Positions 25,291 to 35,774 of a DNA stretch of 64,000 nucleotides are shown piece after piece; position 1 is the first letter of the stretch, and each line of letters starts with the position of its first letter. Source of the stretch: Antilocapra americana (Eukaryota; Chordata; Mammalia; Artiodactyla; Antilocapridae); the NCBI GenBank assembly GCA_007570785.1, contig ML660203.1:7436638-7500637 (forward strand), given 5' to 3'. The position numbers and the translations under genes were made by a program. The notes beneath the pieces were generated by a model that did not search any database, had not been told where the DNA came from, and saw only the letters and a list, made by a program, of their open reading frames with translations.

Positions 25291-26162
25291 GTATGTTTTT
25301 TATTTTACTACTTTATTAACATCTGTACTCATAATGGGTTTACTATGAGTTTATTTTGGTAGATAAGTATTTCAAAGTAAAAGCCTTACTGGTACGATTT
25401 ACAGGAGAAAACATGCTAGTGATTAATCAGAGTGATTAAGGCTGTGATAAAACAGACTAGAGGAAATCATGGAAATTTTATCCATACTGTGATTATATGT
25501 TGCTAGAAATTATGGATGCATACAGGCAAGGACTCAGTGGGAACATGGAAAAATGAAAACAGTTCTCTTGGTTTTTTCCTTTGTTTTTGATTTCTATTGT
25601 TATATTTCTGAGATAATTTTTTTCTCAAGATAAAGAGAAAAGGAAATAAACAGGCTTGAATCAATAATAGAAACAACACTAAGAAATTTTTATGCTGTAC
25701 TTAGATTTGACACTACCAGCAGGCCTTTATAATTATTATCAGTGTATAAGCTGAAGTTGATTCCCAGAAGAGCAGACTTCAGTTATAAGAAAGAGGAACC
25801 CAGTAGAAGCTGCATTCAGGCAGTAGCTATATATGTGTCTGTGTCTCTACATTTCTTTCCTTGTCCCTTTCAAAGAATATGAGCTGACTGTCCTCAGAGG
25901 CCATGACTACTCATTCTTCTCCCTCAGTTCCACATATCCTCCCACCATGTGTTACACTGTGAATATCTCTAACATCAGCTAATTGGGAAAAAAACAAAAC
26001 TAGTTTTCCTAGCTTCAAGTGAAGATGATGAATGAAATACTAATTAAGGAGTCATCCCCATTTATGCTTGAATAGAACATTATATAGATTATTAAAAGTG
26101 CAATTCCTTCTCACTTTATCCCTGAGTCCTTTGCATTTCAGTATAAAGTCTTATACTTTATA

Positions 26163-26347
26163 CTAGTAACTCAATCGGCAAAAGCATCTCCTTGCAATGC
26201 AGGAGATGGGAATTTGGTCCCTGGGTTGGAAAGATCCCCTGGAGAAGGAAATGGCAAGCCATTCCAGTATTCTTGCCTGGGAAGTCCCATGGACAGAGGA
26301 GCCTGGTGGCTACAGTATATGGGGTCACAAGAGTTAGACACAAAGTC
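26163..26347 (+). mobile_element. Bov-tA SINE
   Basis: Sense copy with a truncated head: CTTGCAATGCAGGAGATGG to TTAGACACAAAG. Confidence 0.88.
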
Positions 26348-26457
26348 TTAACCATTTTAAGAGATTTGTTCCTCGTTGGACTCTGCTTGCTGGCCCACAG
26401 AATACTCTGCCTCTCTTTTATTCCCTGCGCTACTAATCTGGTGTGGGTATGTATGTG

Positions 26458-26735
26458 TGGATTCTTGAGACACCTTTGGACTACACGGAGATCAAACCAG
26501 TCAACCCTAAACGAAATCAACCCTGAATACTCATTGGAAGGACTGATGGTGAAGCAGAAGCTCTATTAACATTGGCCACTTGATGGGAAGAGCCAGCTTA
26601 TTGGAAAAGACCCTCATGCTGCAAAAGATTGAGGGCAAGAGGAGAAGGGGGAGACAGAGGATGAGATGGTTAGCTAGCATCACTGACTCCGTGGACATGA
26701 ATTTGAGCAGACACCATGAGATAGTGAAGCGTTGG
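26458..26735 (+). mobile_element. BovB LINE 3' end fragment
   Basis: It encodes the degraded C-terminus of BovB reverse transcriptase (N-P-E-Y-S-L-E-G-L, then I-E-G-K-R-R-R-G-R-Q-R-M-R-W-L) with frameshifts. Confidence 0.88.
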
Positions 26736-26943
26736 TGGTGGTTTAGTTGCCAAGTCATGTCCGATTCTTGCGACCCCATGGACTGTCGCCTGTCAGGCTC
26801 CTCTGCCCATGGGATTCTCCAGGCAAGAACACTGGAGTGGATTGCTATTTCCTTCTGCAGGGGAACTTCCTGACCCAGGGATTGAATCCGGTCTCCCATA
26901 TTGCAGGCAGATTCTTTACCAACTGAGCTGTGAGGGAAGCCCT
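26735..26943 (-). mobile_element. Bov-tA SINE, near full length
   Basis: Antisense copy from GTTTAGTTGCCAAGTCATG to GAGCTGTGAGGGAAGCCC. It ends 29 bp before exon 21. Confidence 0.9.
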
Positions 26944-26972
26944 TTAAAAGCTTTACTTTTATGTTATTTCAG

Positions 26973-27137
26973 ATGGAAGCTCCGCCCCTCTCTCCTTTTC
27001 CACATATTAAGCAGCAGCCAGGCTCCCCACGCCGCATTTCCCAGCAGCACTCCATTTATGTGTCCCCACACAAGAACGGGTCAGGCCTTACACCAAGGAG
27101 TGCTCTGCTGTATAAATTCAACGGCAGCCCTTCTAAG
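26973..27137 (+). CDS. RBL1: RBL1 exon 21, C-terminal tail
   Basis: 165 nt, 55 codons, residues 958-1012. M-E-A-P-P-L-S-P-F-P-H-I-K then G-S-P-R-R-I-S-Q-Q-H, V-S-P-H-K-N-G and F-N-G-S-P-S-K. The S-P sites are CDK targets in pocket proteins, and this region packs against E2F-DP in the family. Acceptor ATTTCAG; donor GTAAGG. Confidence 0.97.
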
Positions 27138-28644
27138 GTAAGGTGCTCCAAACTTTACTCCAAAATGGTAATATTCATATTAAAAATTGGATTTCAGATT
27201 TCCAGTTAGTAATCTTTAAACTTACCCCATTTTTTTTTTGCAAAGTTACTACAAATAAATACGAACTCTTATTATGGCAAGTTTCCTGTGATCAAGAGCA
27301 GTGTATCCAGTTGAGGGAGTTGAATCTGTTATGACTGACATGGTGTTGGGGGAGTTCGCACCAAGAGCACAGTGTCCCTGCTCAGGCACCATCTTGAGAA
27401 AGACCAGTAAGGCAGCACCTGCAAGTGGTCAGATACGGGGACACTCTGTAAAGAAAGACCTTGGAAGGGAAAGTTTATTTGGTGGATGGCAGCTGGGATA
27501 TGGAAAAGTCTGAAAGCAGAGGCCTCTTCTGACTTACACAGACAGCTCTGTGGTCACCTCCATCTTTAATCCCATTAATGATGACGATCCAATGGGGACA
27601 TGATTGCTGTTTTCAGGTAATTCAAGGACTGTCGAGTAGATGTGTTCATTGTGTCTCCAAAAGCCAGAATGACTTCCAACTGGAAGGAGTTATAGTGAGA
27701 TAGGTTGTAACTCAGTCCAAATAGTGGCAGCTCCTTAACTCATTAGTTTCTTAAATCATTTAGATCCACAAGCATTTGTTACATTCCTGCCATACTTAGC
27801 AAATAAAGTTTACTGAGATATACGTCACAGACTTGCATTTCCTCTTCATAGAAGCTGATTTCATATAAGGACTTTCAGAAAAATTTCTTGGATAAAATCA
27901 GAAATGGGTCTAATTGAATTCTAAGGCAGTAATTTCAGAATCATAGGTCAGAATCTGGGGAGTTTGTTGAACACAGATTCCTGTCCCATAGACTTACTGA
28001 ATCACAAAGCTCTGAACAGGCAGATCCCCTAGACAGTGTTAATGCACAGCGTTCAGGAACAACTTCTCGAAGGCTGTTTTACAGTAAGTCCAGCAACATC
28101 AGCATCACCTGGGAGTGTGTTAGAAATGCAGAACCTCAGGCCTCATACCAACCCTCCTGAATCTGAATGCTGTGTATTATCATTCCCCAAATGATCAGTA
28201 AGCACATTAAAGTTTGAAAAGCACCGGTTCAGGAAAAAGACCTCAAACTTGACAGAAGTTTGTTTGATTTATCAGAATCACCTGGAGGGCTTGACAAACT
28301 CGAGATTGCTGGGTCCAATACCTAGAATGTCTGATTCAGTCGGTGTAGGGTGAGGCTTGAGAATTTGCATTCCTAATGCAAGTTAGGAATAAGCTCTGCT
28401 GCTTGTGGTTTGATGTCCGCATTTTAAAAACTATTGCTATGATGTAAATCCAATTTTTTAAATCACCTGAAAAGATTATTCTAATCACCCTTATTAAGTT
28501 GACCTAGATTCAAAAAATAATCTCTTCCTTAGTGTTTAGCTTTGGATAGAGGATAAAGGGTAGGAGAAAGCAGTTAGCTTAGTTCTTTGCTGCTGTTTCC
28601 CCCCTTCCCCCTTTTACTCACACCTATCCTCTATTTTTGCACAG
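27138..28644 (+). other. RBL1: RBL1 intron 21
   Basis: About 1.5 kb. The 5' part (27,140-27,930) shows no clear repeat. The 3' part holds a run of MER5-like hAT relics (about 27,940-28,440). Confidence 0.8.
27940..28440. mobile_element. Cluster of MER5-like hAT relics
   Basis: Up to three successive segments show the MER5A pattern: about 27,945-28,045, about 28,085-28,228 (CATCAGCATCACCTGGGAG, TTAGAAATGCAGAACCTCAG) and about 28,240-28,390 (CAGAATCACCTGGAGGGC). Only the middle one is well matched; the outer two are diverged. Confidence 0.6.
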
Positions 28645-28815
28645 AGTTTGAAAGATATCAACAACATGATAAGGCACGGTGAGCAGAGAACCAAGAAGCG
28701 AGCAATAGCCATCGATGGTGATGCAGAATCACCTGCCAAACGCCTCTGTCAAGAAAATGATGATGTTTTACTTAAACGACTACAGGATGTTGTCAGTGAG
28801 AGAGCAAACCACTAG
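28645..28815 (+). CDS. RBL1: RBL1 exon 22, C-terminus and stop
   Basis: 171 nt, 56 codons plus TAG at 28,813-28,815, residues 1013-1068. S-L-K-D-I-N-N-M-I-R then R-T-K-K-R-A-I-A-I-D, E-S-P-A-K-R-L-C and the end D-V-V-S-E-R-A-N-H. The K-K-R and A-K-R basic clusters form the C-terminal nuclear localisation signal. Acceptor TTTGCACAG. Confidence 0.97.
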   Translation, partial: SLKDINNMIRHGEQRTKKRAIAIDGDAESPAKRLCQENDDVLLKRLQDVVSERANH

Positions 28816-29474
28816 TGCCCTTCTCATCTCTGATAAAAGCACTTTCAGGTTGTTTTGCAGCAAGCTGGGGCTCTGTCTTTCAAAACAATCCACCCTGAAG
28901 GTAGTAAACATCACTAAGTTACACGAAAAGTTACACCAAAGTTAAGTGAATTTTTTTTTTTTTTTTTGCTTTTAACCAAAATGTAGTTGACAGATGTATT
29001 TTGAGTTGAATTATAAAGGAATCTTTTTAAGTGCACTTAAAAAGGAATGGTTTTAAGTGCCTTTTAAATCATAGAATTGTTAAAATATTTGTTCTCTGAG
29101 TTTTTCAGACAAAGTAAGGAGAAACCTTATAATATTTTTAGCTCACTTTTTAAAATAATCTAGTGTCCTCTCCTTCTGGGCTTTGTGATATGAGGGTGAA
29201 TAATCTATTTTTGGTAGGTATGCTTTGAGATGTTTGTGCTCCCAATTTAATATTGAGTAGGGGTTGGGTTCCATGGCATCTAGGCCAGAGGATGATGTAG
29301 GAGCCTGTCTCTGATCCAGTGTGCTAACTCCACATCCAGGTACCATTGTGGGTTGTCCAGAGGCTTCTCATGCCCTTCCTCTCCTTGAGCAGAAGCATGT
29401 TTGTACCTAAACCCATGCACTACCCCACTCCTTGCTTTCCAACCTTAAGCCCTCTTAGCCTGGTGTCACAACCT

Positions 29475-29480
29475 AATAAA
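29475..29480 (+). terminator. RBL1: Candidate proximal polyadenylation signal
   Basis: Canonical AATAAA, 660 nt after the stop codon and followed by a T-rich stretch about 20-40 nt downstream. Confidence 0.4.
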
Positions 29481-30067
29481 AGAGCTACTTGCTCCTTTTT
29501 AAAACTACTATCACTTTGTTTTGCAAACCATTAACTTAATTATATATGATTATATCATATAACTCTAAAAATAGGAAACTGCTTCTCAGGCCAGTGGACT
29601 AAAATACAGAAAAGAGTTGTTAGAGATTAAATTTCCTATTAGTGAGGTAGCCATGATAATATGTAAGATGCTGTTTTTGAGATCATTATAAGATTGGTCA
29701 TTCTCAACATCTAATTGATTCCTTAATAGTTGAAACCTTTTTCAAAACCATGTTAGTATCACCTCATGCCTTATACTCTTCCATCCATGACGCAGCTGCT
29801 TATCACCTCCCTCTTCGCTCTCAGTACCATCAGTGCATTATGAGTTTCCCATTAGGGTCTGATCACTGGCCCCTTAAGGGTGTTTTCTAGGGCTAGGGGT
29901 GCAACTTTACAAAGAATCAGCTGTTGAGTATTCACTTTTCTAGTGTGTGTTCAGAATCTGGAAGGACATGAATAAGGCATTCTTAATTTTGAGAAAATTT
30001 TAATCAAATGTATGTTTTTTAAACTGCAAACCTTACCTTATTTTTTTAATGCTAAATATTTAACTAA

Positions 30068-30271
30068 TGAAAAGTGAAACTGGCTCAGTCATGTTCGACT
30101 CTTTGTGATCCCATGGACTGTAGCCTGCCAGGCTCCTCTGTCCCTGGAATTCTCCAGGCAAGAATACTGGAGAATTTCCCTTCTCCAGGGGATCTTCCCA
30201 ACCCAGGGATCGAACCCAGGTCTCCTGCACTGCAGGCGGATTCTTTACTGTCTGAGCCACCAGGGAAGCCC
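30068..30271 (-). mobile_element. Bov-tA SINE in RBL1 3' UTR
   Basis: Antisense copy from AACTGGCTCAGTCATGTTCG to GAGCCACCAGGGAAGCCC. It sits between the two candidate poly(A) signals. Confidence 0.92.
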
Positions 30272-30624
30272 ATTTAACTAGTAACCCTGGCTAATTTAAA
30301 TGTCTAAAATTTGGCTATTAACTAGTATCAATAATTATGATTATTAGGAATTTTATTTTTAAATTTTAAGAAGAAAAGTGAGTCTGGTCACATGGTACTT
30401 TTCTGAAAATTACATCATTTTTTTGTGTAGTATCTACACATGTTACAAGCCAAATAGCATCAAGTCTGTCTTGAATCCTTGTATATATTTTTATGTAGCT
30501 ATATCTATTGTGTCATTATTAATGTACAAACTGTAAATGAGCATTTGTACGTTGTCTTTATAAGAAAATCTGGATGTGTTTTTATCAGACTTCTAGACTG
30601 TATATTCATGTACATAAAATGGTT

Positions 30625-30630
30625 AATAAA
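30625..30630 (+). terminator. RBL1: Candidate distal polyadenylation signal of RBL1
   Basis: Canonical AATAAA followed by a TTGGTGTTTTTGTG stretch, a good GU-rich downstream element. This is the favoured 3' end. Confidence 0.6.
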
Positions 30631-31228
30631 ATATTGGTGTTTTTGTGAGATTACTGGATAAAACCTATACTTGTACTCTTTTCTGTGTGACTGGATGCAA
30701 CTGTGCAGCCATCTAGAATCTGTGTCTCTAAATATCTGCTTTATATCTTTTAAATGTCTTAGTGTAACTAAATGTGACATTAAAATTTAGTGTAACCTAG
30801 TGTAACTAATTAACATTAAAAGTTAATATTCTCAGTGCTTTCCAGGAGCTAGGAAGAGAATGGGGAATGAATGATTGATTGACAATTACAGGGTTTTCTT
30901 TTGAAGTGATGGAAATAATTTTATAACTTGATATAGGTGGTGATTGCATACCATTGACTTATTAAGTGACAGTGAATTTTACACTTTAAAATAATTATTT
31001 TTATGTTGGGAGAATTTCACCTCAATTGAAACATGCCTTACGCACATATAAAGAAGCAGAATTATGTCAAGGCTTTGAAATGTACCAAATTACTATACGA
31101 ATTAAGGGAAAGTCTTCGCTCTTCAGAGTGCTTTCAGGTATATTTATCCATTTGAGACTCAAAGCTATTTAAGATATTCTTTGCTATTTAATATATTGTT
31201 AATTAATTTTAAATATTTATTTATTTAT

Positions 31229-31437
31229 TTAGCAACATTGGGTCTTAGTTTTGATGGCAAGATCTTCACTGGGTCATGCAGGATCTTTGGTTTAGATGCA
31301 CAGACTCTCCAGTTGGGGCACTTGAGCTCAGCAGGTAGTTTCCATTATGTGGGATCTTAGTTCCCTGACTAGGGATTGAACCCAAGTCCTCTGCATTGCA
31401 AGGCAGATTCTTAACCACTGAACCATCAGGGAAGTCA
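31229..31437 (-). mobile_element. CHR-type SINE, antisense
   Basis: GCAACATTGGGTCTTAG to CCATCAGGGAAGTC, with GATCTTAGTTCCCTGAC in the middle; complement of a CHR-family head. Confidence 0.75.
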
Positions 31438-31521
31438 CAAGATATTTTTAATTAATTTTTTAAAAATTTTGGCTGTACTAGTCTTCCTTGTGGCAAGTGG
31501 GGCTTAGTTTCCCTGTAGCAT

Positions 31522-31738
31522 GTGTGCATGTATGCTCAGTTGCTCAGTCGTGTCCATCTGGCTCTGCAACCCCTTGGACTGTAGCTCATCAGGCTCCTGT
31601 GTCTGGGATTCTCCAGGCAAGAATACAGGAGTTCATTGCCATTTCCTTCTCCAGGGATCTTCCCAACTCAGGGATCAAACCTGTGTCTCCTGCATTGGAA
31701 AATGGATTCTTAACTACTGGACCACCAGGGAGGTCCCT
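31522..31738 (-). mobile_element. Bov-tA SINE, antisense
   Basis: GCTCAGTTGCTCAGTCGTGTC to GGACCACCAGGGAGGTCCC. Confidence 0.88.
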
Positions 31739-32071
31739 CTAATTATGTGGTTAGATTGTTTAAATTTAAAAAAAAAGAAGTTTTTTTAAAGATGGTAATA
31801 TTCCTGCTTGTTTTTATTTTGTTCCTTACACTACTTTCACTAAGTCAACAAACCTAATTGGCTGTTTACTCTATGCCTGGCCCTTTGCTAGGTGCTAGGG
31901 ATATAAAAGTGATCCAGGCATAGTTCCTGTCCTCAAGGTATATTTGTAGTCCATTAATATAATGGTGTAAGTATAGTAGTACAGTACTACACAGAGAGGG
32001 ATGGTGTTAGCACAGAGTAGATGATTCACTCTGCCTGAACAGGTGTGTCAAGGAATCCAAAATCACTGTAG

Positions 32072-32276
32072 TAGTGTTAATTGTTGAGTCGTGTCCAACT
32101 CTTTGAGATCCCATGGACAGTAGCCTGCCAGGCTCCTCCGTCCATGGGATTCTCAAGAAAGAATACTGGAGTGGATTGCCATTCCTTTCTCTAGAGGATC
32201 TTCCCAACCCAGGGATCAAACCTGGGTCTTCTGCATTGCAGGCAGCTTCTTTACCATTTGAGCTACAGGGAAGACC
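32072..32276 (-). mobile_element. Bov-tA SINE, antisense
   Basis: TTGTTGAGTCGTGTCCAAC to GAGCTACAGGGAAGACC, near full length. Confidence 0.9.
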
Positions 32277-32654
32277 AAAATCACTTAAAGTGGGGGTCAA
32301 ATGGTAATTTAGACCTTAGGAATAACTAACTCCCAGAGCAGTAGAAGACAGAGAGCACAACCAGTAGAAAGTCCCAGAGGCATGAAAGTACTGTAGGTTT
32401 AGGAATTGTAGATACTTCAGTGATGTTGAAAGGAAGTGTACATATGCAAAAGTGCAGTGCAAAGAGGGCTAGAAAGGGGCCTTTCTTAGTTGGGCTTTAA
32501 GCCAGGTTAGAGAGCTAAGGCTTGGTCATTTCAAATGGTTCTCAACATTGGCTGCAGCTGGGGAGTTTTAAAAAACACATCGGTGAATGGGCTTCTCCTA
32601 GAGGATTCTGATTTAATTGGTTTGGGGAACAACTAGCTTTAGGATTTTTAAATA

Positions 32655-33235
32655 CTCCCTACGTGAGTCCAAAATTGCTGCCATCGGTGACTGCAGCCAT
32701 GAGATGCTTGCACCTTGGACGAAAAGCTGTGACAAACCTGGACAGCATATTAAAAAGCAGAGACATCAGTTTACCCACAAAGGTCTATATAGTCAAAGCT
32801 ATGTATTTTCCAATAGTTATGTACAGATGTCAGAGTTGGACCATTAAGAAGGTTGAGCACCAAAGAATCAATCCTTTCAAACTGTAGTGCTGGAGAAGAC
32901 TCTTGAGAGTCCCTTGGACTACAAGGAAATCAAACCAGTCAATCCTAAAGGAAATCAACCCTGAATATTCATTGGAAGAATTGATACTGAAGCTGAAGTT
33001 CCAATTCGCTGGCAACCTGATGGGAAGAGCCAACTCAGTGGAAAAGATCCTGATGCTGGGAAAGATTGAGGGCAAGAGGAGAAGGGGGTAACAGAGGATT
33101 AATTGGTTGGATGGCATCACCGACTCAATGGACATAGTCCCAGGAGACACTGAAGGACAGGGAAGCCTGGCATACTGCAATCCATGGGGTTGCAAAGAGT
33201 CGGACATGACTTAGCAACTGAACAACAGCAACAGG
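32655..33235 (+). mobile_element. BovB LINE 3' end, sense
   Basis: It encodes the BovB C-terminal region in broken frames: [30 protein letters not shown] and I-E-G-K-R-R-R-G. It ends in GACTTAGCAACTGAACAACA. Confidence 0.9.
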
Positions 33236-33346
33236 TGGGTGCCTAAGGTGAGAACCACTGGTATATAGGTCAAGGGGGGCGCCACTGAAGTGTTTTGTTT
33301 TGTTTCTAATATTTATGTAATTTAGACTGTGCTGGGTCTTGGTTGC

Positions 33347-33530
33347 AGGGCTTCCCAAGTACAATGGAAAATAATCTACCTGCCAGTGCAGGAGATGCAG
33401 GTTCAGTCCCTGGGTTGGGAAGATCCTCTGGAGAAGGAAATGGCCACCCGTTCCAGTATCCTTGCCAGGAAAATTCCATTGGCAGAGGAGCCTGGTGAGC
33501 TACAATCCAGAGTAGACACGACTGAAGTTG
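33347..33530 (+). mobile_element. Bov-tA SINE, sense
   Basis: GGGCTTCCCAAGTACAATGG to GTAGACACGACTGAAG. It abuts an antisense CHR SINE. Confidence 0.85.
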
Positions 33531-33559
33531 CACACAAGGCGGGGGTGGGGGTGGGGGGT

Positions 33560-33722
33560 AAGTCTTAGTTGCAGCGCATGGCCTCTTCTATCTTTGTTGT
33601 GATATGTAGGACCCAGCATGGCAACTCTTAGGTGCAGTATGTAGGATCTAGATCCCTGACTAGGGATTGAACGTAGGCCCCCTGCTTTGAGTCTTAGCCT
33701 CTGGACCACCCAGAAAGTCCCA
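33560..33722 (-). mobile_element. CHR-type SINE, antisense
   Basis: AGTCTTAGTTGCAGCGCATGG to TGGACCACCCAGAAAGTCC. Confidence 0.75.
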
Positions 33723-33764
33723 AAGTGTTTTTTTATGTGGATAATGACAAAATCTGATGTTTAT

Positions 33765-34095
33765 TTTAGAGCAGCAGTTCCCTAACTTGCCCAAAAATAA
33801 GGATTACCTGAGGCACTTGACTCCTAGGCCCCACCCTTGACCAAAGGAATGAAATCTTCAGGAGAAGAACTTAGGAATTTTATTAATCTCTGTTTCAAGT
33901 GATATTTAACCTCAAGCAAGTCAGAGACATTTCTGGCAGTGTTTCTCAAATTTTAAGAGCATAGGAATCACCAGAATTGTTAATCTTGTTAAAAATGCAG
34001 TCTGGTATTGGTTCTAAGAATTTGCTTTTCTAATAAGCTCTTACCTAACACCAGTGCTGCTAGGCCAAGGACTGTGCATTGAAAAGCAAGTTTTA
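33765..34095. mobile_element. Two MER5-like hAT relics
   Basis: About 33,768-33,885 (GGATTACCTGAGGCAC, CTAGGCCCCACCC) and about 33,933-34,092 (GTGTTTCTCAAATTTTAAG, AATGCAGTCTGG). Confidence 0.6.
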
Positions 34096-34162
34096 GAAAT
34101 CTGGAAGCTATGTGGAGGACTGATTAGAGGATGTTTAGCCTGATGAGAGACAAGTTAGTCAT

Positions 34163-34380
34163 TTTTAACTTGGTTAATTTTACTACCTTCAGGGACATTT
34201 GGCAATGACAATAAGACATTTTTGCATTTGGGGTTGTCACAACTGGGCATGGGAGGTGGTGCGTAGCTAGCAGCCAGAAGCCAGAGATGCTGCTAAATAT
34301 CCTACAATGTACTGAGCAGGCTCACACCAAAGAATTATCCAGCCCTAGTATCAGTTGTACCAATCCCTGACTTAAGTGAA
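34163..34380. mobile_element. MER20-like hAT relic
   Basis: AGGGACATTTGGCAATGAC, GGTTGTCACAACTGGG and AGATGCTGCTAAATATCC match the MER20 pattern well over about 215 bp. Confidence 0.75.
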
Positions 34381-35283
34381 TTTTTTCCTGGGCAAGAAGA
34401 CCTCTGTGTTTTAATGTCCTGGTAGTGGAGATAGGAAAGGAACCAACAAGGGTCACCCAACTGAGCAGATATGGAGTCCTACCTAGTCAGTGATGGCTTC
34501 ATAAAGAAGATGACTTTCCAGGAAGGATTCATGATAATAGATTTCCATGTGGGGTAACTAATACACACGTGGGATTATTTGGTGTTGATGATAGATCCTT
34601 AATATGTTGAAGAAACTTTCTGAGGTTTCAGATTCTACCTGTAAATCAGTGGTTCCATCAAATTTTCCCTTGGTAAGAATCACCTTTGCGGGTTTATTAA
34701 CTATGCAGATTTAAAGTGTAGTACACAACAGCTTTGTTAAGTATTCCAGGCTATTATTCTTACCCAGGAAGCCCAGAAGGTACCTGTCTAATGATCAGTA
34801 ATACAGAGATCTGGGTTCAAACATCGGCCCTGGCATTGTCTCACCAAACCAAGTTGAACTTTAACTGCTTACTCACCTCAGTTAGGTCACCATCACTTCA
34901 GGAAATAATTATGGAAAATAACATTCATTGTAGAAAACTTAGATTACATATAAGCAAAAAACTAAAAACTATATTCCCACCAACCAGAGGTCACCTTGAA
35001 AGTTTGTGGCGACTCTTAAGCAAGACTTAGAGTCATCAAGCAAGACTTCTGCAACAGTATTTGCTCCTTTTGAATTAGAGTTTTCATCTTTTCCAGATAT
35101 ATGCCCAGGAGTGAGATTTCTGGGTCACAAAGCAACTCTATTTTTAGTTTTTTAAGGAATCTCCATATTGGTTTCCATAATGACTGCACTGCAGTGACCT
35201 CCTGATGTGAATCTTCCTAGTCTTTTTTCAGTGCATTTATAAAAATGGACCATATATGTAACTTCATATATCCTTTTTGGTGG

Positions 35284-35490
35284 TGGTTGTTTATTTGCTA
35301 AATTGTGTCCAACTCTTGTGACCCCGTGGACTGTAACCTGCCAGTCTCCTCTGTCTATGGGATTCTCCAAGCAAGAATACTGGAGTGAGTTGCCATTTCC
35401 TTCTCCAGGGAATCTTCCCAACCCAGGAATCAAACCTGGGTCTTCACATTGCAGGCAGATTCTTTACCAACTGAACCATGAGGGAAGACT
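35284..35490 (-). mobile_element. Bov-tA SINE, antisense
   Basis: GTTTATTTGCTAAATTGTGTCC to GAACCATGAGGGAAGAC. Confidence 0.88.
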
Positions 35491-35564
35491 ATATCTTTTT
35501 TGCAGTGTCTAAATTTTACCTCTCTGACAGTATTAATGTTCCAGAGGATTATTATTAATTTTTT

Positions 35565-35705
35565 TTTAGTATTTATTTGTTCGACTGCATCGAGTCTCTG
35601 TAGCAGCACATAAGATTTTCATCGTGTCATGCAGGATCTTTTCACTGTGACACATGGATTCTTTACTTGTGTGTGGGCTCCAGAGCAGGCAGCCAGTGAG
35701 TTATT
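35565..35705 (-). mobile_element. CHR-type SINE fragment, antisense
   Basis: TTTATTTGTTCGACTGCATCG and CATCGTGTCATGCAGGATC; diverged. Confidence 0.5.
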
Positions 35706-35774
35706 TATCTTATGGTTAAGCAAGGAAAGATCAGCACAGTCACTGCAGCCACCGCGGGAGGTGTCCTCGACAAG

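Larger units (their letters stand above)
25291..26972 (+). other. RBL1: RBL1 intron 20
   Basis: About 1.7 kb. The 3' half is three ruminant retroelements in a row: a sense SINE (26,163), a sense BovB 3' end (26,458) and an antisense SINE (26,732). The 5' half (25,300-26,150) shows nothing recognisable. Confidence 0.82.
1..30650 (+). other. RBL1: RBL1 (p107) gene, 3' half: exons 13-22 and 3' UTR
   Basis: Gene-level entry. RBL1 is a nuclear pocket protein that binds E2F4/E2F5-DP dimers and the MuvB core to repress cell-cycle genes in G0/G1, and it is inactivated by CDK phosphorylation. Ten exons, all with AG acceptors and GT donors and all phase-compatible, encode 533 residues ending in a TAG stop. 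Counting back from the 1068-residue human protein places the first residue here at 536, so no net indel exists. The visible part covers the end of pocket A, the spacer with its cyclin-binding RRLF motif, pocket B and the C-terminal tail. RBL1 is preferred over its paralogue RBL2 (p130) because the spacer lacks the long p130 inserts and the tail matches p107. The 5' half of the gene lies upstream of the window. Confidence 0.97.
28816..30650 (+). other. RBL1: RBL1 3' UTR
   Basis: Roughly 1.8 kb after the stop. Two AATAAA signals lie in it, at 29,475 and 30,625. A poly-T run follows at about 28,950, and a Bov-tA SINE lies at 30,068-30,271, so long transcripts would carry an antisense SINE. The 3' boundary is inferred from the distal signal. 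Confidence 0.7.

Noticed and set aside
178..28815. Assignment of the first gene to RBL2 (p130)
   Set aside because: The spacer and tail match p107: the short spacer, K-R-R-L-F-G-E, and the ending D-V-V-S-E-R-A-N-H. The exon sum fits exactly the 1068-residue RBL1, and the next gene is SAMHD1, the RBL1 neighbour, rather than AKTIP.
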